DNA of 64,000 bases from Microplitis mediator (GCF_029852145.1 NC_079969.1:24544459-24608458); one strand, 5' to 3'; positions 11,932 to 24,669 are shown, numbered from the stretch's first letter. The notes: generated by a model not told the origin, from the letters alone. Numbers and translations are program-made.

Positions 11932-13135
11932 CACGGGAAAAAATGCTGGAGTAGAATTTACTACACCAAACTAGTAAAAATTTTACTACACTTTGTGGTC
12001 GCCGCAATGACAGCTGTAGTAACATAAGGCACAGTGTGCGTGATATTTTACTACCATAGGAGTTCTGCTTACTACTGTAATGTGGTAAAACTTTGTAGTT
12101 TCCACAACTACTCAATGTAGTATAAAATACTTATTTTGTGGTTTTGGGAACCACACAATTTTATATGAATTGGTATCTGTTACTATTTTTGGAGTATACA
12201 ATACCAGATTACTTGTACAATCTACTCCAATGTGTGGTAAAATGATCAAAAGAAAAAAATAACAGCGCCACCTACAACTTTTTACTCCATTCTGTGGGTA
12301 TCCTTTCAGTGTATTTAATATTATAAATAATATTATAAAACATTATAAATAATAATATATATAATTAAAAATCGAGGCGTGCAATTATAATATATATAAT
12401 TTAAAATAAATATATATATAAAAAATATAATACAAAAAAATTTGTTTTGTATTACCTGTCATTCTTCCTTTTGCTTACCTCACCTACAACTTCTTCTATA
12501 AAATTTTATTTCTATGCTCTTATCAGTGAATCGTGATTTTAATGCAATTTTTAAAATCATTGTCTATTGAGTATTTGTTATTTATTAGAATTATAACTTT
12601 TAAAACGATGTTTTTCATATTTTCTATTAATAAAAATTAATACTTAATTATTCTAAGTTTATGCTTATACGAGAGTTTATAGATTACAAATATATTTTTA
12701 AAATTATCCTTATCAGATATTGATAAAAAGTAGGCTTTTGAAATTTGAGTCCTTATTATTTTAAGTTATTCATTAATAAATTCATTTTATATCATTTTAA
12801 TTTGATATACTGTAAGTCCGAAGAATCTAAGATTAATTTTTATATTTTTATAACGTTTTCAATATCATAAAAACTAATGATCGTTAACTAACAGATATTT
12901 AATTAATATACATTACGAATAAAATATATTCTACTATGTTGTGGAGTAAAATGAACCACAGTGGTTATTTAATGCTAGTTCTTATTACTACTTACTGTAG
13001 TAAATGGTATTACAGGTTGTGTACCACAGTGTACTAGTAACTGTTACTAAACGTGTAGTTATCCTATATATTACTAGTCAGTGTAGTAAATCGAACTCCA
13101 TTTGTAGTAAATTTAACTACACATTTTTTTCCGTG
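11932..13135. mobile_element. 1.2-kb GTAGTAA-motif element with CACGG ends
   Basis: The left end is CACGGGAAAAAATG and the right end, read inward, CACGGAAAAAAATGTG. Both subterminal regions (11945-12300 and 12930-13120) are filled with TACTACA / TGTAGTAAA words in both orientations, while the middle (12300-12930) is plain AT-rich DNA. No transposase frame. A TA target duplication is not clear. Confidence 0.7.
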
Positions 13136-14290
13136 CACAATAAAGTTTTCAAATTGTATATACATATAAGAACTATACATCATATACATATATATAAGTG
13201 CTTCGTTAAGGCATTTTAGCGAGGACCTGCATTTAAGGAAATTGGAGAAGCTGTCAACTCGCTGCTATGCATCTGCCACTTACCTAAATTTTAAGTGAGG
13301 CCACCCTCAATCGTTACATTTTTTTTTTCTTTTTCATATGTTCCCTTTTTTGCCCTTCTTTTCTTACACTCAAGTTATATACTATATCTATCATGTACCT
13401 TCTTCACTGGCTCTTCAATACTATTCAAGTGACAATGACGCTCCATTTTGTCACAATTATCTCTATTATACTGGGAAGTGCGAGAAACGTTTTAGCTAGT
13501 CGCTTTGAGATCACAATAGCAAGGTTATGCTTTTGGAATTCTAGCTTGCAATATAATTCACAGTAGCAGAGTTCATATAGACTCATCTTTATTGAAAACC
13601 CGTAAATCATGAGTTTATTAAGTTTATATAGATGATTCAGGTAGGAAAATTTTTGCGTTTTCGTCTGTGAAATCTTGATCTCGATCGATCAGACTCAATT
13701 GTGTTTTGACATCGAGGGTTCCGGATTCATATGACTCTTTTTTTTAGATGTTATCTCTTACCACACAAGTTTTTTAAGCCATTTTAACTGTATAGCAATA
13801 CTTTTATATACATGTATCAGATCGGGCCACATATATATAGGATTCACTAGTCAATACACAAGCGTTCCGCAAAAAGGTCAATATATAGATGAATTTTCAA
13901 TATTTCATTCCTTAATCTTCAGGCAATACAATTTCCAATCTAAAAGTATTAAATATCTCCTTTCTTCTTATTTTTATATTACAAAAAAAAACTTTTCACC
14001 AAACTTAAAAGCAATATTTCGAAAATTGAAGATATTTATAATATTAAAAAATTACCTGATATTTCTCCTAAAAATAACATTTCGTTTATAAAAATTTATT
14101 TGAAATCTGTATTAATCTTATATATTTATCAGATGTATTTGATGCATAAAAATAAACCTAAAAAAAAATAATCTTGCTAACAAAAATTTTATGGCAATTT
14201 GATGTTGGTCTTATTATTTTTTCAAATAACAGTAAAAAGGAAGACATTTAGTGTATTAAATATAAAACATGTAAATGTTTTTCTACGCTC
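13136..14290. other. AT-rich stretch, nothing recognised
   Basis: Several polypyrimidine tracts, no convincing exon, RNA gene or repeat end. Confidence 0.4.
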
Positions 14291-14293
14291 CCC

Positions 14294-14610
14294 CACGTGG
14301 AGAAAAATGGAGACAAACATACACGAATTTTTATTATGCTGTCGACCAAACTTGAAACAGGAAGTTGAGTCGTCAAAAAATTACTATGCTGCACTATAAT
14401 TGTTCTTGTGAGGTTCTAAAAATTTTTTATTTTCTACTATAATTCCTAATTTAAAAAATGATATTAATTACAACTTATCAATAATTTTTAAGTGTATAAT
14501 ATTGTTTGTAGTATAACATAATAATTTTTTGGCAACTCAACTTCCTGTTTCAAGTTTGGTCGACAGCATAATAAAAGTTCGTAGATTTCTTAAGCCCATT
14601 TTTCTCCGTG
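14294..14610. mobile_element. GCTGTCGACC MITE, copy 1
   Basis: Long terminal inverted repeats run from the CACGTGGAGAAAAATGG end through TTATTATGCTGTCGACCAAA and ACTTGAAACAGGAAGTTGAG; the mirror image closes with CCATTTTTCTCCGTG. Copies 2 (62013-62315) and 3 (31282-32428, itself interrupted) share these arms. The (AT)n tract follows 27 bp downstream. Confidence 0.85.
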
Positions 14611-14632
14611 CATTTTGTAGGGTACTTCTGTG

Positions 14633-14636
<4 letters not shown>

Positions 14637-14702
<66 letters not shown>

Positions 14703-14711
14703 CATATATAT
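14637..14711. repeat. (AT)n microsatellite
   Basis: About 75 bp of near-pure alternating A and T with a few interruptions. The Ile-Tyr frames across it are artefacts. Confidence 0.95.
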
Positions 14712-15214
14712 GTCGGAAAGTCAGTACAAGCTTGGGCGTTATCTTGAGTATTGGTCTCAATATTAATATCTCTCATTTTTATTTAAAATATAAACAAATA
14801 ATAATTATGCAACACAATGATTTAATATTAAAAGTATTGTTCACAAATAATGATACTTAGACAAGTAATATAATAGACATAGTGTCGCACAAATATCAAA
14901 ATGCACTAAGTATTTATTAATGCAATAATTGATTACGCAGGAATAAATTATATAGTAATTCTAATACATGATGGTCTGATAATATTCAAATAAAACCTGA
15001 TCGAATAATTTACAAATACTACGGTAAACTCGGCTCGAGAACGAATTCACGGTCGGCAGGAAATCTTGTACTTGCACAACGAATGCTCAATCAAAATTAA
15101 CTTACTCAACTAGTACCAAACTCTGCACTTTTCGTTAAAAACCTTTTGGTCAAAATATTCAAAGAAGGGACAATAACTGTCTTATATTATCTTACTATCT
15201 TGTCCTCTGTGTCT
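14712..15214. other. AT-rich stretch, nothing recognised
   Basis: No gene, repeat end or structured element found. Confidence 0.4.
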
Positions 15215-15216
15215 TA

Positions 15217-15378
15217 CTCTCTTAAATTTGAAATAGTGAAAATGGTGACTATTCACTGTTTACTAGTAAAATGGATATCACTAATTAAAATACTGGTGTA
15301 CTTTTGACTGGCGATAAGTGACTATTAACTGCCAAATAGTAATTGTCACGTAATTTTCACTAATTCGTTTTTAATGAG
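15217..15378. mobile_element. TACTCTCTTAAA MITE, solo copy
   Basis: Starts TA-CTCTCTTAAATTTGAA and ends, read inward, TA-CTCATTAAAAACGAATTAG, with TA on both sides. The inside carries GTGACTATTCACTG-type inverted motifs. 162 bp, noncoding. Confidence 0.75.
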
Positions 15379-16439
15379 TACTATATCCATTCTGTGACCG
15401 TAGCTATATACCTTTAATGAATAGATGTCACCAGTGAGCCTAAGCCTCCCGCAACAAACATAATCTGCTTAAGTTGTAAACAACTAAAACTTAAATTTTA
15501 CTATTTAATTGTTAATATAAAATTTAGTCTAGACTCAGTGTTGGGAATTTCCCATCCCATTGGAAAATCCCATTTTATTCTTTCATCTTCGACATATAAA
15601 TATATACATATATTTAGACAATCACACAAGTGAATAAGAAACATAAATTTTGCACAATAATGATTGAAGTATGCAAAGAAATTTGTCAACATGATATGAA
15701 ATATAAACATATATATGCATTGCACGTACATTTATCCAATTTCTGTCGTTATTTACAAAATTAAGTTTTAACTAGCACGCGTGATAATGTGGCTATTCGT
15801 TATTCATGCTTTGAAATTCCGTTCAACATTAATATGTTACCGGAGCTAAATGTAAATTATGTTGTGCAAAAGTTGTGGATGCAGATATGAAACCAGCATG
15901 GCGAATGCTTACAAATAGTACTGGGGCGGTGTCCCCGGGTGTGTGCAACATGTTACCTGATCAATGCGCTTTAAAATATACTGGTGGGTACGATATGTGC
16001 CCTTTGTTGAATAAAGCAATTGGAACTCTGATACAACAAAAAACATAAAGAATAAACGATAGATTAGGGTTGAGCTAGTTTCTCTTGAGGTGGAGCTAAA
16101 ATATTTTTTTACATTGTTACGTTCCTTATAAATAGTTTTTTCTTTACTGACCTTTCATATTTTTTACATTGTATAAATCAAAAGGCACGATGGGTTATTA
16201 TATATTTTTTTTTTTCTATACAACGAACTTTCTTCTAGAATTTATGATCGCATCGAAATATTTTATGGAATGATGGTTCGAAGATAATATACCGTTAGTT
16301 TATCGTCATTAGAACAATAATATGGATACAAACTGTATATGATTGTAATGATGATATACGTATACGTGTATTTGTATACCATATATAAGTTGAAAAGTAT
16401 ATTTGGATATCAAGATATTAATATCAAAATCTCGGACAA
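15379..16439. other. AT-rich stretch, nothing recognised
   Basis: No supported gene or repeat. It forms the distal upstream flank of FoxQ2 and could hold regulatory DNA, but no specific site stands out. Confidence 0.4.
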
Positions 16440-16810
16440 AGTTTGGTTGAGTCAAATCACATCTGAGGTCAAACAAGTCGACGACTCTATCGTGTTGATA
16501 TCTCGTTCCTGTTCCAAAACACACTCTGATGAAATCGAGCCCCCAACGGCAACGAATAGCCGTCACCACCCACCTTAAACGAGTGTTGGATGACAAAGCC
16601 TAAGATCAATATCTCAACACTGCAGGCGGGTCCAGGAATCCCAGCAAAGACCACGCCTACGACCCTTACGATTGGTCCAACATACTATGTTACCTACCAC
16701 CAATATCCGGCAGGTTACCCTGGCGCAGTAGAAAAACGGGCGTATCTGATGCGCCAACAACGTAGCAACCCGAAGAGAAGGGGACCTTTAGGTCGCGCTT
16801 AAACCAAGAT
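16440..16810. other. GC-richer island upstream of FoxQ2, nature unknown
   Basis: This roughly 370-bp block is clearly less AT-rich and of higher complexity than its surroundings. It has open frames on both strands: 16590-16802 on the plus strand is open for 70 codons and rich in Pro, Thr, Tyr and Arg, and 16309-16596 is open on the minus strand. I recognise no domain. It could be a degraded transposon or retroelement piece, an exon of a noncoding or unknown gene, or a proximal regulatory island of FoxQ2, whose start codon is 270 bp further on. Confidence 0.35.
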
Positions 16811-17024
16811 CATAAATCATGACCAGTCGCTCGCTCGTCGCGAATTAGGCCAAACATCAGACAATAAACGTGGGTGCAACAAGTTTAAAGATTTTTTTTT
16901 TTACATCTGATTGGAGTTTGTGCAAAATTAGTTATATAGATTTATTATATTTAGAAATTGTGACATGAACTCTAGTCGTTAATTAAATTTAATAAAAATG
17001 TTTAAAACTTAGAACGTTTGAACG

Positions 17025-17032
17025 TATAAAAT
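17025..17032 (+). promoter_or_regulatory. Candidate TATA box of FoxQ2
   Basis: TATAAAAT lies 56 bp before the first ATG of FoxQ2. If used, transcription would start near 17055, leaving a short 5' leader. TATA-like words are frequent in this AT-rich DNA, so this is only suggestive. Confidence 0.3.
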
Positions 17033-17080
17033 TAATTTTGTTGAGTGAAGTTTAATAGTTGTGAGGATTTCTTATCCATA

Positions 17081-18388
17081 ATGTGTAGCAACGAAAGCCC
17101 TCCACCGACCAAAGAGCCTTTGGCAATTGGTTTAGGTGTTGGAAATCCAATGGCTGGATTCTTACCATTTGAACATTATCGGCTTCAATTGTACCATTAC
17201 GCATCAATGGCCGAGAGACTAAGGTTAGCCCAACAATTACATCCGCAACATCATGGAGTGGGACATCCTACATCTGGAGGACCAGGATCTCATCTAGGAA
17301 TGTCAGGTTTTCCAGCACCGCTTCCACTGTATCCAGCTGCTGCAGCGGCGGCCGCTGTCGCAAGTTATCCTAACAGGCTTGCTTTGTCAATGGCTTTGCT
17401 GCATCCTCATCATCCACGGATGCCCGAAGAGCCAAAGCCACAGCACAGTTATATAGGACTCATTGCCATGGCAATTTTGTCCTCACCGGATAAGAAGCTT
17501 GTGCTATCAGACATCTATCAGCACATTCTAGATAACTATCCTTATTTCAGAAGTCGTGGTCCAGGATGGAGAAACTCCATCAGACATAATTTATCATTAA
17601 ATGACTGTTTTGTTAAATCCGGAAGAAGTGCTAATGGTAAAGGCCACTATTGGGCCATTCATCCGGCAAATTTGGAAGACTTTCGACGGGGTGATTTTCG
17701 CCGACGCAAGGCTCAAAGAAAAGTACGTCGGCATATGGGTCTCGCGGTTGATGAAGAACCGGACAGTCCAAGCCCACCACCTTTACCAGCAACTCCTCCG
17801 CCACCGACGGGTTTAGTCGGTCCGCCAGTTACATCACAACCAATAACAGCCATTTGGAGTCCTCATCATCATCATCACCATCATCATCAGCCTCAACAGT
17901 CCAATCATCAGCAATTACAGCAGCTATCACCAGAAAGTCAACAACATTCACAGCACCAACATCAACGTCAAATTCAAAATCATCCCTTACTACGAATGTC
18001 TTATCAGCCATCTCGTAAACGGCAATTTGACGTCGCTAGTCTTCTTGCTCCAGATGATCAACAGCAAATAGACGACGTTGAAACGGTTGTTTTAAGAACA
18101 ACCAAAACGCGTAAATTCAGCTGCAGTGAGGATGAACATGAAACAGATCATATTGATCAAGATGACGAAGATGTCGATGTGGACGTTGAAGCGAATCCGT
18201 TACCTTCACCTGGCACACCCAGTGCAAGTCCGGATGCTAAAATGATTTCACCAAACAATCAGTGCGATTGGAATGAGCCGACGGCGATCAAAGCGGCGCA
18301 ACCACTTTCGACAATGCATCTTCACAATCATTTGCATATAAGAAATTATTATATACAAGCGAACGCAACGTCAACTTCCAGCGTTTAG
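17081..18388 (+). CDS. FoxQ2: Forkhead box transcription factor FoxQ2 (fd102C-like)
   Basis: A 435-residue nuclear DNA-binding protein encoded in one uninterrupted frame. The forkhead (winged-helix) domain spans about residues 119-214; the recognition helix GWRNSIRHNLSLNDCFVK is at 162-179, and GKGHYWAIHPAN then GDFRRRKAQRKVRRHMG close the domain and its basic tail. KPQHSYIGLIAMAIL, SRGPGWRN and the RRHMGL tail are hallmarks of the FoxQ2 class, whose Drosophila member is fd102C. Outside the domain are an Ala run (86-92), a Pro-rich stretch (228-245), a run of eight His (262-269) and a Gln/His-rich region. FDVASLLAP (316-324) resembles an EH1 Groucho-binding motif, suggesting repression, and an acidic patch follows (349-370). 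FoxQ2 proteins pattern the anterior head and brain in many animals. The frame stays open 12 codons upstream without an ATG, so I chose the ATG at 17081; a spliced 5' exon remains possible. No neighbouring gene is visible. Confidence 0.95.
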   Translation: MCSNESPPPTKEPLAIGLGVGNPMAGFLPFEHYRLQLYHYASMAERLRLAQQLHPQHHGVGHPTSGGPGSHLGMSGFPAPLPLYPAAAAAAAVASYPNRLALSMALLHPHHPRMPEEPKPQHSYIGLIAMAILSSPDKKLVLSDIYQHILDNYPYFRSRGPGWRNSIRHNLSLNDCFVKSGRSANGKGHYWAIHPANLEDFRRGDFRRRKAQRKVRRHMGLAVDEEPDSPSPPPLPATPPPPTGLVGPPVTSQPITAIWSPHHHHHHHHQPQQSNHQQLQQLSPESQQHSQHQHQRQIQNHPLLRMSYQPSRKRQFDVASLLAPDDQQQIDDVETVVLRTTKTRKFSCSEDEHETDHIDQDDEDVDVDVEANPLPSPGTPSASPDAKMISPNNQCDWNEPTAIKAAQPLSTMHLHNHLHIRNYYIQANATSTSSV

Positions 18389-18407
18389 AGAATCAGACTT
18401 CCATATT

Positions 18408-18413
18408 AATAAA
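18408..18413 (+). promoter_or_regulatory. Poly(A) signal candidate for FoxQ2
   Basis: AATAAA 20 bp after the stop codon. Further AATAAA words occur downstream (for example near 18670 and 18812), so a longer 3' UTR is possible. Confidence 0.4.
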
Positions 18414-19482
18414 TATATTTATAAATTGTGTACATAAAATTTTAATATTGTAAATAGTAAAAAAAAAAAATTAAAAAAATGCTGATCTCGGCTGTTTAAA
18501 GTGTAATATAATAAGTGTAAAATATGTATATCAATAGTATGTAATTTTGATTTATAAAAATATGACAATTTAAAATTAATTGTGTACTAATTCAACAAAA
18601 AATTTCGTCATAAAATCATTCCCGCAAAAAAAAATATCAATTAAAAAATATATAAAAACTAAATCCAAATAAATCGTATAAATTGTATGTACTTTAAATG
18701 TATGTACAAATTGCGTTTATAATAATGTATATATAGAATTAAGACAGATAAATTAATAGATATGAAAAAATATTGAAATCATAAAAAATAACAGATGCAA
18801 TATGACGTTTTAATAAAAATTTGTTCTTGAAACTTTACTCAATATTTATATTATTTTTTGAAAATTTCCTTCCTCATTATTTTTTAAAATATCATACCAC
18901 TGCATATATTTACGTAATTTATTATCTATTCAAAAACTGGGTAAGTTATTAATCTTTACATTAAATTTGACAGTAATGCATAAATATAATCGTTTATTTA
19001 GCACAACTGATACATAAATTTGAAAAACTAAACTTATGATTTACGATAAACATAAATGTTGAATATATAATTATTTTAATATATACAAAAGTAATGTATA
19101 ATCGCCATTTAGAATATTTGAACAACACAATGATTTAGCTTTGTCAAAATGAACAACTCACTGTATGCAACAACTTTACAATAATATTACATATATCCTT
19201 TGCATATTTATACATACATGCGGTAAGTTGATGTTGATGTTGATGGAATAGTCTGCAGTGTGGTTAGGAAATCCATTTGTTCGCGTACAAACGATAATAG
19301 GTAAAAGTAGAGACCATTAGTAGAGATCTCGCAAATGTATGATGTATACAATTCTATAATGTAGTGACTTTTGGACTTAACTCATACGAAGTCTTTTAAA
19401 AAGTTTCAAAACACTCATTAGAACTTAATTGAACAACAAAATCTGTGTGCTTGTTTTTTTTTTTAAGATTTCTGACGAAATG
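18414..19482. other. FoxQ2 3' flank, AT-rich
   Basis: May include the 3' UTR. No other gene or repeat structure seen. Confidence 0.4.
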
Positions 19483-20294
19483 CACTAAAAATTTGTGGAG
19501 GGAACGCGAATTTAATCCGGAGTGAATGCAGAACAGGTGACTGTTTATTCATGTAGTCCCTTCGGAGTGAGATTTACTCCAAAGGGTAGTTTATTTTAGT
19601 ATTTAAACTCTGGATCGGAGTAAATGCGGATTGAAATAAAATCTAGATCACACCAAAATCACTCCGCTGGAAAAACAATTTTCTTACTTAATCCGTATAC
19701 GGAGTGACATTTTTCAAAACTTCCGGGTCGAAGAATATCATCTAATTTTAGTCTAACTAGAAACTGTATTTGAACAAATTGGTTTAGTTTTGAATTTTTA
19801 TAAAAACTTTAGGGCGTTTTTGATTAAGAAAATCAAATATTGGCTTACAAAAATAATAGGCACTCATCTCTGAAACTGAATTAGTGGAAATTAGTGAATA
19901 TTCACTAATTCAGAGTGATAGTTGCACCACTTACCCCAAAAAAGGATAACTCTGAATTAGTAAATATTCGCTATTTGCTAGTGATTTTCGCTAATTCACT
20001 TTTAGAAAGCAGTAAAAGTCTGATTTTTGTTTTATTATAACAAAAAAAGACTGATTTTGAAAAATTATTAAGAACAAGTCTAAAAATAGTTAAAATAAGG
20101 GATAGTAAAGGCAAAGTCAATTAATTTTCACGTGTAAATCAAATAGAAGTAAAAAGTAAAGCTGAATAGAAAATAACTTAAAATTTTTATCTGATTCAAA
20201 ACAGATCAAATTTTTCAACCCGGTAGAACTCCGAGTAACGGAATTAATTCGGGATTGAAATAAAATCCGAATTCACTCCCGATTTTTCACAAAG
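19483..20294. mobile_element. ACTCCG-motif MITE, long copy with a probable nested insert
   Basis: The left side (CACTAAAAATTTGTGGAG onward) and the right end (complement of TTTGTGAAAAATCGGGAG) are filled with GGAGTGAAT / ATTCACTCC words, as at 35115-35265 and 42903-43264. Between about 19866 and 20025 the motif changes to GAATTAGTGAATATTCACTA, typical of the TACTCTCTTAAA family, suggesting a diverged nested member. Confidence 0.65.
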
Positions 20295-21700
20295 CAAATT
20301 AAAAAACTTACAATAAAGTAAATATAAAAATTTGTTAAGAATTGCAAGTTTGTTAATAATTTAAATATTTAAAGCTCAGAAGATAAATTTTCTGGACGGG
20401 ATTTAAGTAAGATTTTTAAAGATTGTTTATTTTGCTGATAAATTTAAACGGAAAATTTGGCTTATAATAATCACCGGGGTAACAAGGATGACAAAGTGTC
20501 CATTAACTAAAGTAGGATAATCCTCATTGAGTACTCCGTGCTGCTTGACTATACATATATATATATATATATATACATTTATATAGAAACCCAGTTCACA
20601 GAGAGAATGATGATGAAGGAGTACATTTTGAAATATTAAAGTTTTTAAATAGGGTTTATTTGCATCATCAAAAAAACACTTGTGTGTTGTATATATTTTG
20701 TCTATGTATTAATCTAAAGACTGTAATTGAATCGTGCTGTCATGGGGCTTCTGTTTTGTAGTGTTTCATCAGATGATTTACTCACAGAGAGTAACTAGAT
20801 GAATAAATGTCCCTTTGATGGAAAATATCGTTGTCGTTATGAAATTTATTAGAAAAGCTTCGGTGAGATACTTTTGATGATATATATATATATATAGATT
20901 TATATACATCGCATGCTACTCAAGGAAACCTTGTCAACTAAACGAAAGCAATTTATAAAATATCTATAATATTTACATATAGTTTTTAAAAACAAGTTTT
21001 ATAAATAATAAACAATTAAATTTATGGTCATACTTTCTAGTATTTCAAAAATTTTTTGTTTGTTAAAAAATAAACGGGAGTAAACATATTTTTAACAAAA
21101 ATGTTTTGAACAAACAAATGAATTTTTTAACCAAAAGAATTTGTTGTTCTCACGGTATTTTAAAATTTTGGAATTTACATAGACAACATGAATGTACCTG
21201 AGCTATAGATGTCTAAATAACGATGAACAAGTGGATGCATAGATGCTTGAACTAAAGAATTCTTAAGGTGTTAGAAAAACATACCACTGAGTTTACTGGA
21301 AAAACGGGCTATAGTTAAACTCTGCGAAATTTATAAGGGTTGTTGTTCCTTGTAAGTTTGAAATGAAGAAAAATATATATGCATTGCTGATGGAATTTTT
21401 GAACAAATAATGGCCAACCACTCGACATATATCACCTGTCCTTTCTTTTTTACAATTTTTCGTGTATTAAAATAAGTATTTTCTTATGCTTCTTTATCTA
21501 GTTATCTAAACTTTTTTTTCGTTTACTACGTTAGTAAGATGCTATTGTTATTTAGAAATTCAAAAATAAAACATGATACAAAAAATGATTTTGAGCTATA
21601 AAATGTTCAAAAATATTTAGGAGAACAAAAAAAAAGGAGCAACAGTCAGTTCCATTAATTCCGACGAATTAAATTTCTTTATATGTGTTACTAAAATCAA
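20295..21700. other. AT-rich stretch with short (AT)n tracts
   Basis: Short (AT)n runs lie near 20550-20572 and 20880-20896. Nothing else recognised. Confidence 0.45.
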
Positions 21701-22200
21701 AATTTTTTATTTAAAAGGGGACTAGGGTTTTGTACTTTTGAAAAATCGATTTTTTTGGTCTTTTCTTATATAGTTAAACATTTTAAGAATATTATCCCAA
21801 AATTTGAATCAATCAGAGCCTTCTTGCCCGACCTTCTCTTCAGTTAAAAAAAAAATTTTTAGCTTCTAAAACTTCAAAAGCATTTTTCTCGAAACCATTT
21901 TTTCAAAATCCGTGATCACTGCCATATTTGAAAACTACATGACCGATTTATTTCAAACTTGGTACACACTTTCTACATACAAAATACCTCCCCCTGACAG
22001 TTAGTTTGAGATTTTTTTTACATTGAGGAGGTTTTCCATTTCCAAAATGGCGAAATTTTACTTTGAATATCATTAAAAAAAACGATTTAACGTATTTGAG
22101 TCTCCGAAAACAGTATTCCCTTAAGTAACCCGTTTATCCCCACTCTCTTCCTTGTATAAATTTTCACAAGAAATCGGGAAGTAGATTTTTTGAAGCATAA
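21701..22200. repeat. Probable transposon-derived DNA, family unknown
   Basis: A smoother, less repetitive stretch with phrases such as GACCGATTTATTTCAAACTT that recall the internal text of other elements here (for example ACTCGACCGATCGACTT near 24890). No ends were located, so this is a weak call based on style. Confidence 0.25.
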
Positions 22201-24316
22201 CTAAAGAAAAATTTCCCAATATGAAAAATTATTTATTTTACTTAATATTGATGAGAATATTCAAAATACTTAACGGTTATTTAAAAGCTGCCAAAAACAA
22301 AATAAACAAAATTTTTAAATAAAAATTGAAAAGAGAATCTGTATTTTTTACTATAGTTTATAAAAAATGTTTTCATAGCTACTGTAAAAACTAAAAAAGT
22401 CTGCTGGTTGTTTTATATTTATATATAATAGAATTTTTTTTCGTAATTTCCTTCAATTTTCCCCTGTAGGAAAACATTTTTGAAGCTCGGATATTTACTT
22501 TACTCTAGAGTTATTCATTATTTTGATCTGGGTCATTGCATATAAAGATATATATATAGTATTGATATGAGTAGGTATATATGTATGTATTTACGATTTC
22601 CTTCTTGAAAAAGGTAAAAGATGATCGAAAGGTGGGAAAATAAAAAAAACCAAGATAAATAAAATTGAAACATTTGGTGGTAAATATAATGATACCGGAA
22701 ACTTCTACAAAAAGAAGACCCAGGTTTTATTGGCCAATTTTTAAGTGGAAAAATATATGTCTCAAAAAATGGTCCTCATATGTTCTTTTCAAGAAACTGT
22801 CAGCGGTTCTTTTTGGTTAAATGTTCAGGCATTTAGTATTCGTATAATACCTAATATATTTATTATATATATAGTTATGAATATAAATATGAATTGTATT
22901 TTTTTTTTTTTATGAAACCTGGCGTTTTTGTGACACAGGATTTAAACGTTAAGAGAGCGCGTGGTAAAGTGGTTCTTTATAAAAATGTTTAGGTATATAG
23001 GTAATCCAATAATATCATATATTGCTACTGCAGTATACATATGTATACAATGCGTTTTTTTTTATTCAAATTTATAAAACGATATTATTATAGATTAAAT
23101 AAACGGAAGTTTTCTCTTTAAGACATGCGTACTAATAAGATTTGTTGAATCTTTTTTAAAAAAATATATAGACTAGTCTATACTTTTTTATAGTACAGCT
23201 GTACTATTAATTAGTAAAAAGTATAGTTACCATAAATATAACAGCTCGATAAGATAAAGTATGTAGATATCGATAATAATATTTAAAAGTATATTACATC
23301 TCTATTGAAAGTTTGATGGTGACTTTCAAAATCGTAAAGTGTCTCACATTTTTAACTTTAAAATGCCTTTCGGTTAGAAAGGATTTATAATAATAATATG
23401 AAGCGAACGTTTCAAAGTTTTCAACACTTCTTTGTAGGAATTAGAGATTAGAAGGATAAAAAAGGATCACTAAATTTGAATAAGATGGTTTCAAAATTGT
23501 CTCATATATATTTTTTTACTTCGCCTACATTGAATTTGCGAATTTCAACGCGTTTGTTTAACCAGTCGAAAAAAGCTAATTTTTGACCAATGCGATTTAG
23601 AGGATTGAAAATCATGAATCTCCCTTTCTGACTTAATTTCAAATTTCTAAAATTTTTATAGTTTTTCGAACATGAAAGAACAGAAGAATAAAAATATTAG
23701 ACCTCGTCTTTAATGAATATTTATTTAAAAAATACCAAATAAACATATCGAGAGTATAGTAAAGTTCGTAAATCGCATTTTAGACAACCAATGAATAACT
23801 CGAGCAATTATTTTTCCTCAAGACTGCTTCTTGTTCTCTGCTCGAATACCTCGAGGACAATTGACTCATTCGAAAGCAACATTTATGTTTTTTTTTCTTT
23901 CTCCATCTCATTCATACTCCCTCTTTTTATTATTTATCGTTTTCTTTCATAGATTCCCGTGGCGATTACAGCTGTTCCGATCTTATACAATATAATATAA
24001 ATTCATATATATCCAAATATAGTGACGTGCTCAACACACAACACTATATATGTATAACAAATATTACAAATCACTAACAATAACGAATGCAGACAAATTA
24101 GCCTGCACGAGCGGCTTCATTGCAATTCATATGTACTAAAGGGGAAACAATTCTTGTGTCGTGTAAAACTACTTCATCAAAAGTTTATAGAACTGTTCAA
24201 GTGTAATTTTTAATTTTTTCTTCAGATGCAAGAACTTGTTACTATTCGAATTCATTATCGAGTAATTATTTCCATTACGAAATCATGAAATCCTACTTTT
24301 TTTAATTTCCTACTAT
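22201..24316. other. AT-rich gene desert
   Basis: No open frame of note, no RNA gene, no repeat ends. It may contain regulatory DNA for FoxQ2 but no site can be singled out. Confidence 0.4.
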
Positions 24317-24669
24317 CCCATACAAAGTCGCCGAGCTTCGAAATTTTTCCATAAATCGGCCGATGCCTGGTTTGCAATGATTGGCCAATAAATGGCTAAC
24401 TATACTGGCCCTTGCATGGTGAATCATTGGCAGCCGTCTTTTTGCTTATAAAAACGGCGCACAATTAACCGCCGTTCGTTGGCCAACGGTTTGATCGAGT
24501 GCTTTTGATACCAAGCTTCGGCCGATTGATTGCCACGATTGGCCAATGCTTGTGACTGCCATGCTTGGCATACCGTTATCATCCGATATTTAGCCGATCT
24601 TCGACCGATACTTGAAAAGTGGCAGCCATTCACGACCCAGTAATGGGCCGATTCTTTTTTTTTGTATGG
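24317..24669 (-). mobile_element. TTGGCC/TCGGCC MITE, copy 2
   Basis: Bounded by CCCATAC and GTATGGG, opposite in orientation to the copy at 11154-11490 and matching it block for block. The 110-codon minus-strand frame across it is an artefact of the repeat. It abuts the repeat that starts around 24670, into which it may have inserted. Confidence 0.8.

Noticed and set aside
14529..14860. Ile-Tyr repeat frames
   Set aside because: Direct translation of an (AT)n microsatellite.
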